Source of the DNA: Cocleimonas sp.
GTDB taxonomy: Bacteria; Pseudomonadota; Gammaproteobacteria; Thiotrichales; Thiotrichaceae
Direction: 5' to 3'
Length of the DNA stretch: 5,780 nt
Assembly: GCA_023145535.1 (NCBI GenBank)
Contig: JAGLDQ010000108.1
Span: 1-5,780, forward strand
The first letter of the stretch is position 1, and the number at the start of each line of letters is the position of its first letter. Both the position numbers and the translations under genes were made by a program. The notes below the pieces were generated by a model. The model was not told the DNA's origin. It saw only the letters and a program-made list of their open reading frames with translations, and did no database searches. This document shows, piece after piece, positions 1 through 5,780 of this stretch.

Positions 1-58
1 AGCTTTAAGTAATTATTTTTTCTATATAAAAAGGCCATTTCAGCAGCAACTATAGAGC

Positions 59-95
59 ATTCAAATAATAACGCAAATCATTCGTATTATTGAAT
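59..95. repeat. inverted repeat, 13 bp with two single-base bulges
   Basis: ATTCAAATAATAACG (59-73) pairs with CGTATTATTGAAT (83-95) around a 9-nt loop, with two unpaired A in the left arm. No T-tract follows on either strand, so a terminator is unlikely. In AT-rich DNA such a repeat may be chance. Confidence 0.4.
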
Positions 96-141
96 CAAAT
101 CAGAAAACTATTCCTAATAGAATAGACTAGAAATTATTGGG

Positions 142-201
142 TATTGCTTTTAGACCCATAAGGAATATAGAGCTTGAAAGTAAAACCACTTAAAAGCAAT
201 A
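142..201. repeat. 11-bp perfect inverted repeat with 38-nt spacer
   Basis: TATTGCTTTTA (142-152) is the exact reverse complement of TAAAAGCAATA (191-201). The 38-nt spacer shows no strong internal structure. It could be a long stem-loop or a pair of binding sites; no gene or mobile element is attached to it. Confidence 0.35.
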
Positions 202-251
202 AGGACGCTATTGATTTAGAAGTAGCGATAATTAAAATTTATCACACTCCA

Positions 252-272
252 TTTGATTGATCAATAATCAAA
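252..272. repeat. 7-bp inverted repeat around an ATTGATCAAT palindrome
   Basis: TTTGATT (252-258) pairs with AATCAAA (266-272); the 7-nt centre is GATCAAT, and the overlapping ATTGATCAAT (257-266) is a perfect 10-bp palindrome. It resembles an FNR/CRP-type half-site pair but TTGAT and ATCAA are spaced by 5 or 2 nt rather than 4, so no regulator is assigned. Confidence 0.3.
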
Positions 273-358
273 CTAAAAATACTTTCTCATAAGTTATTTT
301 AATAAGGAAAAAGCATTATTGACCAAAAGAAAAATAGCTCCCTTTTTCTAGACAGCAC

Positions 359-384
359 AAAAAAAAGCCGACTCAAAGTCGGCT
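359..384 (-). terminator. intrinsic terminator of the dsr operon
   Basis: On the minus strand a perfect 7-bp GC-rich stem, AGCCGAC / GTCGGCT, with loop TTTGA (384-366), is followed by an unbroken run of T ending at 359. It lies 29 nt after the dsrP stop codon and has the right polarity, so it should end transcription of the dsr operon here. A five-base A-run on the other flank (+ strand) does not provide a comparable T-tract for the opposite direction. Confidence 0.92.
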
Positions 385-413
385 AAAAAGGAGTAAACAT
401 GAAACTTTAAAAT

Positions 414-1625
414 TTATTTATGATGTGGATCAGCGACTGAATCAGCTAATGACTCTGGCAATAAACGAAGCACTTTTACACCAACGACAATAACCAACAG
501 CGTCACAGCAACACCACCAACACCCAGTAGCAACTCAGGTAATGAAGGCATATAACTATTAATAACACCATCAGAAAAAGCACTTTCTACGAGGGCATTA
601 GGAAATAACACCAATGGGTAACTTTGACCACCAATTAACACATTATAGAGCAAACTGAGACCACCAAAAATGGCTAGGACAGCCGCCGTACCCAATGCTA
701 AACGGTTGTTCTCTAATCTTTTGCACCAAATCAAGAACATAGGCACTAAGCTCCCTAAGACTATTTGCCCTCCCCAAAATAAGAAAGTGTAGAGTCCGCC
801 ATGAAGCAAGATATACCCTTCAATACCATGATGCTCTGTGGCATATAAATTCGTTAAGTGACGAGCCAACTCAAAGAATAAAACCGCCGCAATAAAAATA
901 GCCAATGTATAACGCAAACGATTCAGTACTGCATCGCCTAATTCACGCTTTGTCCATTTATAAGCCGCCATTAAGACTAAGATATAAATAGCCGTTCCTA
1001 GCACATAAGAAAGCACGATAAATAAAGGTGCCATAATCGCGGCATCATAATATTGACGAGCGACGAGAAAACCAAAAATTGAGCCTGTCCCCATTGTTAA
1101 GACAAAACGCCAAACAAAGGAAAGATAACCCGCTGGCTTATAAAGACTTTTTGCCAACTTACTTCTATCCATCATAGTCCATAGATAGAACGCCATTACG
1201 CCTAGGAAACCACTGTAAAGCATGATATTCCACGTAAAGATGGATTTAAAATTAAAATAAGTCATCGCTACAATGAGACGATCAGGATGCCCCAAATCGA
1301 GCACTAACACGAGCAGGCCACCAATCAATAGCGCCATTGCGGTCACAACGGATAAACGCCCTAAGGGTTGATAAATCTTCTTACCAAAAACAGTGCCCAC
1401 GGAGCCAATATTTGCTGCACCTGATGCGGCAACAATCAAAAAGATGGCAAAGACATGCGGCAGACCCCAGACAATTTGATTATCCATGCCTGTCACATAA
1501 TGTCCTGAGTGTTCCATAAAGAGAAAGGCTAAAAAACCCATCCCAGCAAGTCCACCGGTTATTGCTAGCAATGCAATAAAACCAAGTCCACCACCTGCTT
1601 CGCTAAATACGATTCTATTATTCAT
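414..1625 (-). CDS. dsrP: DsrP, NrfD/PsrC-type integral membrane subunit
   Basis: DsrP is the NrfD-family membrane subunit of the DsrMKJOP complex. It is thought to exchange electrons between DsrO and the quinone pool, and DsrP of Allochromatium has been reported to carry heme b. The 403-residue protein shows about ten hydrophobic segments, roughly at 14-36, 52-75, 91-113, 130-152, 166-188, 197-223, 239-256, 278-300, 309-330 and 365-388. NrfD-family signatures are visible: GLPHVFAIFLIVAASGA (54-70) and LDLGHPDR (109-116). His39, His42, His57 and His113 are candidate quinone-site or heme residues. There is no N-terminal signal peptide other than the first membrane segment. The start codon lies 5 nt after the dsrO stop; its ribosome binding site (AAGGA) is 11 nt upstream, inside dsrO, which is long but usable. 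It is the last gene of the operon; a terminator begins 30 nt after its stop codon. Confidence 0.94.
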   Translation of the reverse strand: MNNRIVFSEAGGGLGFIALLAITGGLAGMGFLAFLFMEHSGHYVTGMDNQIVWGLPHVFAIFLIVAASGAANIGSVGTVFGKKIYQPLGRLSVVTAMALLIGGLLVLVLDLGHPDRLIVAMTYFNFKSIFTWNIMLYSGFLGVMAFYLWTMMDRSKLAKSLYKPAGYLSFVWRFVLTMGTGSIFGFLVARQYYDAAIMAPLFIVLSYVLGTAIYILVLMAAYKWTKRELGDAVLNRLRYTLAIFIAAVLFFELARHLTNLYATEHHGIEGYILLHGGLYTFLFWGGQIVLGSLVPMFLIWCKRLENNRLALGTAAVLAIFGGLSLLYNVLIGGQSYPLVLFPNALVESAFSDGVINSYMPSLPELLLGVGGVAVTLLVIVVGVKVLRLLPESLADSVADPHHK

Positions 1626-1630
1626 AATGC

Positions 1631-2362
1631 TTAGATTCCTTGATAACGAACGCCAGTATTAAGACCAAGGTCAGCACGTATTTGCGTACCGCCAAACTCT
1701 TTTAATGATTTGCTGATGTTACTTTCTGGATCTTTAAGATCGCCAAAAATAATAGCACCACCACTTACTTTCACACAGGCTGGCTCTTCACCTACATCAA
1801 TCTTACCAATACACAGATCACAAGACTCAACCGTGCCTTTACCACGTGGCGTATCGGGGCGCTGGTTTTCTATTGTTTCATGAACAAAACTACGCGCCTT
1901 ATAAGGACATGCCATCATGCAATAACGACAGCCAATACAAATATGCTTATCAACTAAAACAACACCATCAGGGCGTTTAAACGAGGCTCCTGTAGGACAC
2001 ACATCAACACAAGGTGCTGTTTCGCAGTGCTGACACATAATAGGCAAAATGGTTTCTTTACGCGTCGTTTTATCGGTTACCTTAACTTTGCGTATCCAAT
2101 GAGAGTCCTGTGCATCATTTGAGAGTTTTTCATCCCCCCAACCGCGCTTTTTACAGGCTTCAATACCTGCGTCAATCGCACTTTCTGTTAGCTTATTGGT
2201 ATCGATCAACAGACCCCAACGCACACTATCAGTACTTGCTTCATCCGCCGCTTTTGCTTTCACTTCACGTAAAACAATAGAGGGTGCAATAGTCGCTATA
2301 GCAGCAACCCCAGCTAACCCTGCCATAAATTTACGACGATAAGCGTTTATCTGATCACTCAT
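1631..2362 (-). CDS. dsrO: DsrO, Tat-exported periplasmic ferredoxin-like subunit
   Basis: DsrO is the periplasmic iron-sulfur subunit of the DsrMKJOP complex and is expected to pass electrons between DsrJ and the quinone-reactive DsrP. The 243-residue protein starts with a twin-arginine signal: RRKFMAG at 9-15, a hydrophobic stretch at ~14-30 and a likely cleavage after AKA (36-38). The body is a DmsB/NrfC-type multi-cluster ferredoxin. Motif II is intact: CQHCETAPCVDVCP (Cys110, 113, 118, 122). Motif III is intact: CIGCRYCMMACP (Cys142, 145, 148, 152). Motif IV has Cys181, 184 and 196 but reads VSGGA where a final CP is usual. Motif I, after DTNK (54-57), keeps only Cys70. In total there are 12 cysteines, enough for three [4Fe-4S] clusters rather than four. 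The start overlaps the dsrJ stop by ATGA and has GAGGT 6 nt upstream. dsrP starts 5 nt after its TAA. Identity is firm from motifs plus context. Confidence 0.93.
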   Translation of the reverse strand: MSDQINAYRRKFMAGLAGVAAIATIAPSIVLREVKAKAADEASTDSVRWGLLIDTNKLTESAIDAGIEACKKRGWGDEKLSNDAQDSHWIRKVKVTDKTTRKETILPIMCQHCETAPCVDVCPTGASFKRPDGVVLVDKHICIGCRYCMMACPYKARSFVHETIENQRPDTPRGKGTVESCDLCIGKIDVGEEPACVKVSGGAIIFGDLKDPESNISKSLKEFGGTQIRADLGLNTGVRYQGI

Positions 2363-2832
2363 TGCGTCACCTCAGTTGAAGAGTCTTCGGTTGCAATATT
2401 TAAGCCTAATGGAGGCTTCATTGCCGTGGCTGTTTCAGGCTTATCGGGATGAGATGCATGACACTGGAAGCAATCTATCTGCACACTGACATACTCATGA
2501 CACGTTACACAAAAATGCTCCGAATCTTTATGCGTAACCGTCTTGTTTTCCGTTGGTGCGGGCACATGACAATCAATACATTTTTTAAGACTGTATTTCG
2601 GAGTTCGTATGCCTTCATGCATCGTCTGATCGCGCTTATGCAAGAGACGATCCATATGATTTTTACGCATATCAGCTTTATGAGCAATCATCTGCTCTTC
2701 GGTGTCAAACTTCTTCACCGCTTTGGCTATTTTTGTCTCTATCTCAGGCGGCTCGCTTCCACAACCCGACATTCCCAATAGAGAAAATAGTAACAACATC
2801 AGCGATGTTACTGACAAGAATTTGCTAAACAT
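2359..2832 (-). CDS. dsrJ: DsrJ, triheme cytochrome c subunit, probable lipoprotein
   Basis: DsrJ is the periplasmic triheme cytochrome c of the DsrMKJOP complex. The 157-residue protein has three CxxCH heme sites: CIDCH (85-89), CVTCH (108-112) and CFQCH (121-125). The N-terminus is a hydrophobic signal (residues 5-23) ending in GMSGC, which resembles a lipobox with Cys24 as the lipid-modified residue. Met in place of the usual Leu at -3 makes this probable rather than certain. The characteristic stretch MRKNHM (55-60), then HKRDQTMHEGIR, supports DsrJ rather than a generic cytochrome and offers Met and His as distal heme ligands. Apart from Cys24 and the six heme-linking cysteines there is no other cysteine, although the family is known for a Cys-ligated heme (see findings). 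The gene overlaps dsrO by 4 bp (ATGA), implying translational coupling. The 110-bp spacer before it holds a hairpin and a palindrome at the ribosome binding site. Confidence 0.92.
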   Translation of the reverse strand: MFSKFLSVTSLMLLLFSLLGMSGCGSEPPEIETKIAKAVKKFDTEEQMIAHKADMRKNHMDRLLHKRDQTMHEGIRTPKYSLKKCIDCHVPAPTENKTVTHKDSEHFCVTCHEYVSVQIDCFQCHASHPDKPETATAMKPPLGLNIATEDSSTEVTQ

Positions 2833-2842
2833 AGGTATACCT
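2833..2842. repeat. 10-bp palindrome over the dsrJ ribosome binding site
   Basis: AGGTATACCT is a perfect palindrome directly next to the dsrJ ATG. Its AGG, read on the minus strand, is the only Shine-Dalgarno-like element for dsrJ, spaced 7 nt from the start codon. A palindrome with no loop folds poorly within one RNA, so sequestration of the site is only a possibility. Confidence 0.3.
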
Positions 2843-2870
2843 GATTATCTAGGATTTACACAATACGCAG

Positions 2871-2899
2871 TGTTGAAGTATTTTTTCAATACTCCAACA
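2871..2899 (-). promoter_or_regulatory. 12-bp RNA hairpin in the dsrL-dsrJ spacer
   Basis: On the minus strand TGTTGGAGTATT (2899-2888) pairs with AATACTTCAACA (2882-2871) around a GAAAA loop. All 12 positions pair, with a single G-U wobble, and no pairs are lost to bulges. It lies 43 nt after the dsrL stop and 38 nt before the dsrJ start. No T-tract follows, so it is not a standard intrinsic terminator. A processing or mRNA-stabilising stem between the dsrL and dsrJOP segments is a reasonable inference. A weak promoter-like pair (TTGAAA, 18 nt, TATTGT) overlaps it, but this is too poor to call. Confidence 0.5.
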
Positions 2900-2942
2900 T
2901 TGGAATACATTCACCTTAGAGAAGAGGGAATGAAAGTCTATC

Positions 2943-4901
2943 TTAACCGCCAAGACCCATTTCGATATAGCCTGTAGGACAGACATCGGCACAAACATGA
3001 CAACCAATACAACGATCATAGTCCGTATCAACATAACGACCCAGAACCGATGGATTACCCATGCCACGTTTCACCTTGAAGACGGCATCTTGAGGGCAGA
3101 AAATAACACAGTTATCACACTCAAAGCACATGCCACAACTCATACAACGATCAGCTTCTTTTGCAGCATTATCGTCATCAAGTCCTTTCATACGCTCCAT
3201 GAAGTGACCCAATACTTCGGTATCACTTGGCACGTCTTCAACCCGTAGATTACGATCATTTCTTTCAAAGTGTCCAAGGAATAACTCACTTGACTCAATG
3301 ATTTCATGCTCGGAACGATCATCAAAGTTATGAACCGCGTAGTTCATCGTATCTGTACCACGCATATCATCTGTTCTTGTGTCATCAAAAGAAGTCGGTG
3401 ACATTTCAAATTCACTTAACTTATCAAGCAGATCAAAGTGATGCTTATCGACTTTAGGACGACGCTTATGCTTCTGATTATCAAAGTAGTTATTAATACT
3501 TTCTGCCGCAATAGATGCATGACCAATCGCAGTTGTTAATAAGTGAGGACGAATCACATCACCTGCCGCAAAGTGTCCTGGCTTATTCGGCACTTGATAG
3601 AACTGATCCGCATCGATCATGGGTCTATCAGGATTACCCACTTCTTCAACGCCTTCTAAATCAGTAAATTGACCAATCGCTGAAACAATCAAGTCTGCTT
3701 CAATAATCGTCTCTTCGCCACCTTCAACGGGTGTTGGAATACCGCCTTCCATCGTACATTCAACCAGCTTTAATGCGGTTGCGCGACCACTTTCATCGGT
3801 AATAATTTCAGAAGGTACGATACCTTTTAGGATATGAACGCCTTCACGATCAGCATCATGAATTTCATGCTCAGCAGCAATCAACTCAACTGCTGTCAAA
3901 GTAACGCTATCACAGGCAATATTATCTTTAGTATCAACATCATGAACAATCCGTCCTTCTGCTGAATCTTCAGGAAGTTCATTATAATCTGAACGTGTAC
4001 CGATACGACGCGCAACCGACACAACATCGATTGATGTATCACCCCCCCCCACACAGACTATTTTAGATGAAGTATATTGCATTTCACCTTTATTAAACTG
4101 CTCGAGGAAATCAACCGCTGTCACACAGTTAGGCACATCATTCCAGTTTTCAAGGAATAAACCCCGTCCTTTCTTTGCACCTAATGCCCATAAAATGGCA
4201 TCAAAATCTTTTTCTAGTTCGGCAACAGAAACATCACGCCCAACACGGGTGTTCGCACGGAATTCTATATCACCCATATCAAGAATACGTTGATTCTCAT
4301 GGCGTAGCGCTTCGCGTGGTGTACGGTAGTTAGGAATACCGTAGAACATCATGCCGCCCATTTCTGCATGATCATCAAACACAACCGATGCATGCCCCAT
4401 TTTACGTAACTGATAAGCTGCCGCCATTCCTGCAGGGCCAGCACCGACGATGGCAACTGTTTTACCTGAAAGCTCACTCGGTGCTTCAAATTTGAACCCA
4501 CCTTCAATCGCTGAATCACCGATATACTGCTCAACCGAGTTGATACCAACAAAGTCATCCACATCATTACGGTTACACCCTTCTTCACAAGGCGCAGGAC
4601 AAACACGACCCATCATCGCAGGGAACGGATTAGCCGCCGTCGAACGACGGAATGCATATTCTTGCATTGACAACCCACCACGTGGCACTTCTATACCCCG
4701 TACGATTTGCAACCAACTACGAATATCTTCCCCTGAAGGACAGCTACCTTGGCATGGGGGTGTTTTTTGGATATAGGTAGGGCATTTATACGACGTATCT
4801 TCTTGGAAGATATGATCATGCATACTACTCCATTTATCTTCTCCCTCTTCATAACGACGGAAGTTACGTACCACTGTTGTATCATCAGGTGATGTTGCCA
4901 T
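2943..4901 (-). CDS. dsrL: DsrL, NAD(P)H-linked iron-sulfur flavoprotein (GltD-like)
   Basis: DsrL is a cytoplasmic iron-sulfur flavoprotein that works with reverse DsrAB in sulfur oxidisers, linking sulfite formation to NAD(P)+ reduction. The 652-residue protein has the expected architecture. The N-terminal cluster domain has Cys40, Cys50 and Cys54, then GRVCPAPCEEGC (Cys101, 105, 109), as in glutamate synthase small subunit. The FAD site is GAGPAGMAA near residue 153. The second dinucleotide site is CVGGGDTS at 283-290 for NAD(P)H. The C-terminal part of the flavin fold has FAAGDVI near 444-450. A linker of ~110 residues leads to a C-terminal ferredoxin domain with CMSCGMCFECDNCVIFCP (586-603) and CIGCHVCADVCP (631-642), enough for two [4Fe-4S] clusters. 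The start is supported by AGGAG 7 nt upstream. Its place between dsrK and dsrJ and the ferredoxin domain mark the oxidative pathway. A GltD-like protein of other function is unlikely here. The glycine motif is encoded by a G9 run (see findings). Confidence 0.95.
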   Translation of the reverse strand: MATSPDDTTVVRNFRRYEEGEDKWSSMHDHIFQEDTSYKCPTYIQKTPPCQGSCPSGEDIRSWLQIVRGIEVPRGGLSMQEYAFRRSTAANPFPAMMGRVCPAPCEEGCNRNDVDDFVGINSVEQYIGDSAIEGGFKFEAPSELSGKTVAIVGAGPAGMAAAYQLRKMGHASVVFDDHAEMGGMMFYGIPNYRTPREALRHENQRILDMGDIEFRANTRVGRDVSVAELEKDFDAILWALGAKKGRGLFLENWNDVPNCVTAVDFLEQFNKGEMQYTSSKIVCVGGGDTSIDVVSVARRIGTRSDYNELPEDSAEGRIVHDVDTKDNIACDSVTLTAVELIAAEHEIHDADREGVHILKGIVPSEIITDESGRATALKLVECTMEGGIPTPVEGGEETIIEADLIVSAIGQFTDLEGVEEVGNPDRPMIDADQFYQVPNKPGHFAAGDVIRPHLLTTAIGHASIAAESINNYFDNQKHKRRPKVDKHHFDLLDKLSEFEMSPTSFDDTRTDDMRGTDTMNYAVHNFDDRSEHEIIESSELFLGHFERNDRNLRVEDVPSDTEVLGHFMERMKGLDDDNAAKEADRCMSCGMCFECDNCVIFCPQDAVFKVKRGMGNPSVLGRYVDTDYDRCIGCHVCADVCPTGYIEMGLGG

Positions 4902-4956
4902 GCCTATTCTCCTACTATAGCCTTACAGCTAAGTTAAAATTCTATACAAGTTTGCT

Positions 4957-4968
4957 AACAAGCTTGTT
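4957..4968. repeat. 12-bp perfect palindrome in the dsrK-dsrL gap
   Basis: AACAAGCTTGTT is a perfect palindrome inside the 85-bp AT-rich spacer between dsrK and dsrL. No T-tract follows it on the minus strand, so it is not a terminator. The spacer otherwise holds only the dsrL ribosome binding site (AGGAG at 4909-4913, 7 nt before the start codon). It could be a protein site, a small RNA structure or chance; a function is not shown. Confidence 0.3.
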
Positions 4969-4986
4969 TAAATTAATGCGTTAAAA

Positions 4987-5780
4987 CTACTTTGATTCTT
5001 TTTCAGTTTCACTCTCTTTAGAAGCATCTTCTTTAGCGCCTTCCGCAGCAGCGGCTGCTTCTCTTGACTCAATTAATTGCTCTTTTGCTTCATCGTAGTC
5101 AAATTCCATATCCTCAATCTCATCTTCACTTAATTGCCCTGTGAGGATAATTGCACTACTAACCAACTGGTGCACACTGACGATCTGATCCATCGTAAAA
5201 CCATAATATGGAATAACCTTGGTAAACTGTGACTTACAGATCGCACAGATCGCTGCCATATGGGTTACGCCATGGTTTTCGGTCACATGCTTGAGTGCTT
5301 CCATTCTTGGCTGTGCGCCTTTAACACGGATTTCCATTAAGTCATCCGTTAAGATACCCCCACCGCCACCACAACAGAATGTCGCGTCATTAATCGTATC
5401 TTTAGGCATATCAACGTAGTTATTACACACGGCTTTAATAACATTACGTGGAACTACAAATTGCCCACCTTCAAAGTCACCAATACGTGAACCACGTGCA
5501 ATATTACAAGAGTCATGGAACGTCAATACCATGTCGTCGTTGACCGATTTATCAATATTTAGCTTACCCGCTGCTAAGGCTGGCTCGGTGATTTCTAATA
5601 CATGCTGTGGAATAGGATAGTTTTGATCCAAGAAGTCCCAAGGGCCTGCCAATGTATTCAAGAAGTTGTAAGCAACACGCCATGCATGACCACACTCACC
5701 AAAAACAATGCGCTTAACACCTAGGTCAATTGCTGCCTTACGAATACGCAGTGACAAACGACGCATATTCTCATAACTAC
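4987..5780 (-). CDS. dsrK: DsrK, C-terminal part (5' end beyond window)
   Basis: DsrK is the cytoplasm-facing, HdrD-like iron-sulfur subunit of the DsrMKJOP membrane complex and is thought to act on the DsrC disulfide or trisulfide. The frame stays open to the window edge: Ser-Tyr-Glu-Asn precede the Met at 5766, so that Met is internal and about half of a protein usually near 500-550 residues is missing. Counting from that Met, GECGHA (Cys25) looks like the end of a first cysteine motif. A full CCG motif follows: HDSC (Cys87), FCCGGGGG (Cys131-132) and CAIC (Cys174, Cys177), the signature that binds a special [4Fe-4S] cluster in HdrB/HdrD proteins. Spacings (43 and 41 residues) are slightly longer than the usual CCG spacing. 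The last ~45 residues form an acidic, Ala/Glu/Lys-rich tail that looks disordered. It stops with TAG, 85 bp before dsrL. The HdrD-type motif alone would also fit HmeD; the neighbours make DsrK the clear choice. Confidence 0.93.
   Translation of the reverse strand, partial: SYENMRRLSLRIRKAAIDLGVKRIVFGECGHAWRVAYNFLNTLAGPWDFLDQNYPIPQHVLEITEPALAAGKLNIDKSVNDDMVLTFHDSCNIARGSRIGDFEGGQFVVPRNVIKAVCNNYVDMPKDTINDATFCCGGGGGILTDDLMEIRVKGAQPRMEALKHVTENHGVTHMAAICAICKSQFTKVIPYYGFTMDQIVSVHQLVSSAIILTGQLSEDEIEDMEFDYDEAKEQLIESREAAAAAEGAKEDASKESETEKESK

Larger units (their letters stand above)
1..358. other. AT-rich intergenic region without a supportable gene
   Basis: About 360 bases downstream of the operon terminator carry no open frame with a credible start and ribosome binding site on either strand. 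No tRNA or rRNA pattern is visible. The base composition is much more AT-rich than the genes. What can be seen are three inverted repeats listed separately. dsrN, dsrR and dsrS, which follow dsrP in some purple sulfur bacteria, are not here. Confidence 0.7.

Noticed and set aside
252..272. Possible FNR or CRP binding site
   Set aside because: The half-sites TTGAT and ATCAA have 5-nt or 2-nt spacing rather than 4, and no promoter or adjacent gene start can be tied to it.
384..407. AAGGAG followed by ATG AAA CTT TAA on the plus strand, just beside the terminator
   Set aside because: It encodes only three residues and lies between the dsrP stop codon and the operon terminator on the opposite strand. 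The ribosome-binding-like sequence is probably chance.
2871..2899. Intrinsic terminator between dsrL and dsrJ
   Set aside because: The stem is AT-rich and is followed by ACTGCG-type sequence without a T-tract on the minus strand.
2849..2977. Open frames on both strands across the dsrL 3' end and the dsrL-dsrJ spacer
   Set aside because: They overlap the DsrL ferredoxin motifs in other frames, lack recognisable domains and have no convincing ribosome binding sites, so they are shadows.
5764..5766. Met at 5766 as the start of the dsrK-like gene
   Set aside because: The frame continues upstream to the window edge (Ser-Tyr-Glu-Asn), no ribosome binding site precedes this ATG, and DsrK is normally about twice as long. 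The gene is cut by the window.
1..5780. A previously undescribed system
   Set aside because: Every substantial gene matches the known DsrMKJOP complex and DsrL in a known order. The unusual points are within those proteins, not a new locus.

Overview
The window carries the distal part of a dissimilatory sulfur metabolism (dsr) operon, read entirely on the minus strand in the order dsrK (3' part only, cut by the right edge), dsrL, dsrJ, dsrO, dsrP, and closed by a strong intrinsic terminator. The order K-L-J-O-P, with dsrL between dsrK and dsrJ, and an NAD(P)H-type DsrL with a C-terminal ferredoxin domain, are marks of the oxidative (reverse) Dsr pathway. The source is therefore most likely a sulfur-oxidising proteobacterium. 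The AT-rich DNA suggests a low-GC gammaproteobacterium, but the genus cannot be set from this window.

Layout, right to left: 4987-5780 is the C-terminal half of DsrK (HdrD-like, CCG cluster domain). 4902-4986 is an 85-bp gap with a ribosome binding site and a 12-bp palindrome. 2943-4901 is DsrL. 2833-2942 is a 110-bp gap with a 12-bp hairpin. 2359-2832 is DsrJ (triheme cytochrome c, probable lipoprotein). 1631-2362 is DsrO (Tat-exported ferredoxin), overlapping dsrJ by 4 bp. 414-1625 is DsrP (NrfD-type membrane protein). 359-384 is the terminator. 1-358 is AT-rich, has no supportable gene, and holds several inverted repeats.

How they work together (family knowledge): DsrK, J, O and P with DsrM (expected just beyond the right edge) form a transmembrane redox complex. 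DsrJ and DsrO face the periplasm, DsrP and DsrM lie in the membrane, and DsrK faces the cytoplasm, where it is thought to act on DsrC. DsrL is a cytoplasmic iron-sulfur flavoprotein that takes electrons released by reverse DsrAB sulfite reductase and passes them to NAD(P)+.

This is a known system, not a new one. The points worth a second look are within the proteins: DsrO has exactly 12 cysteines, and the four absent ones are those expected to bind a single [4Fe-4S] cluster. DsrJ has no cysteine free to act as the unusual His/Cys heme ligand. The dsrL nucleotide-binding glycine motif is encoded by an uninterrupted run of nine G.
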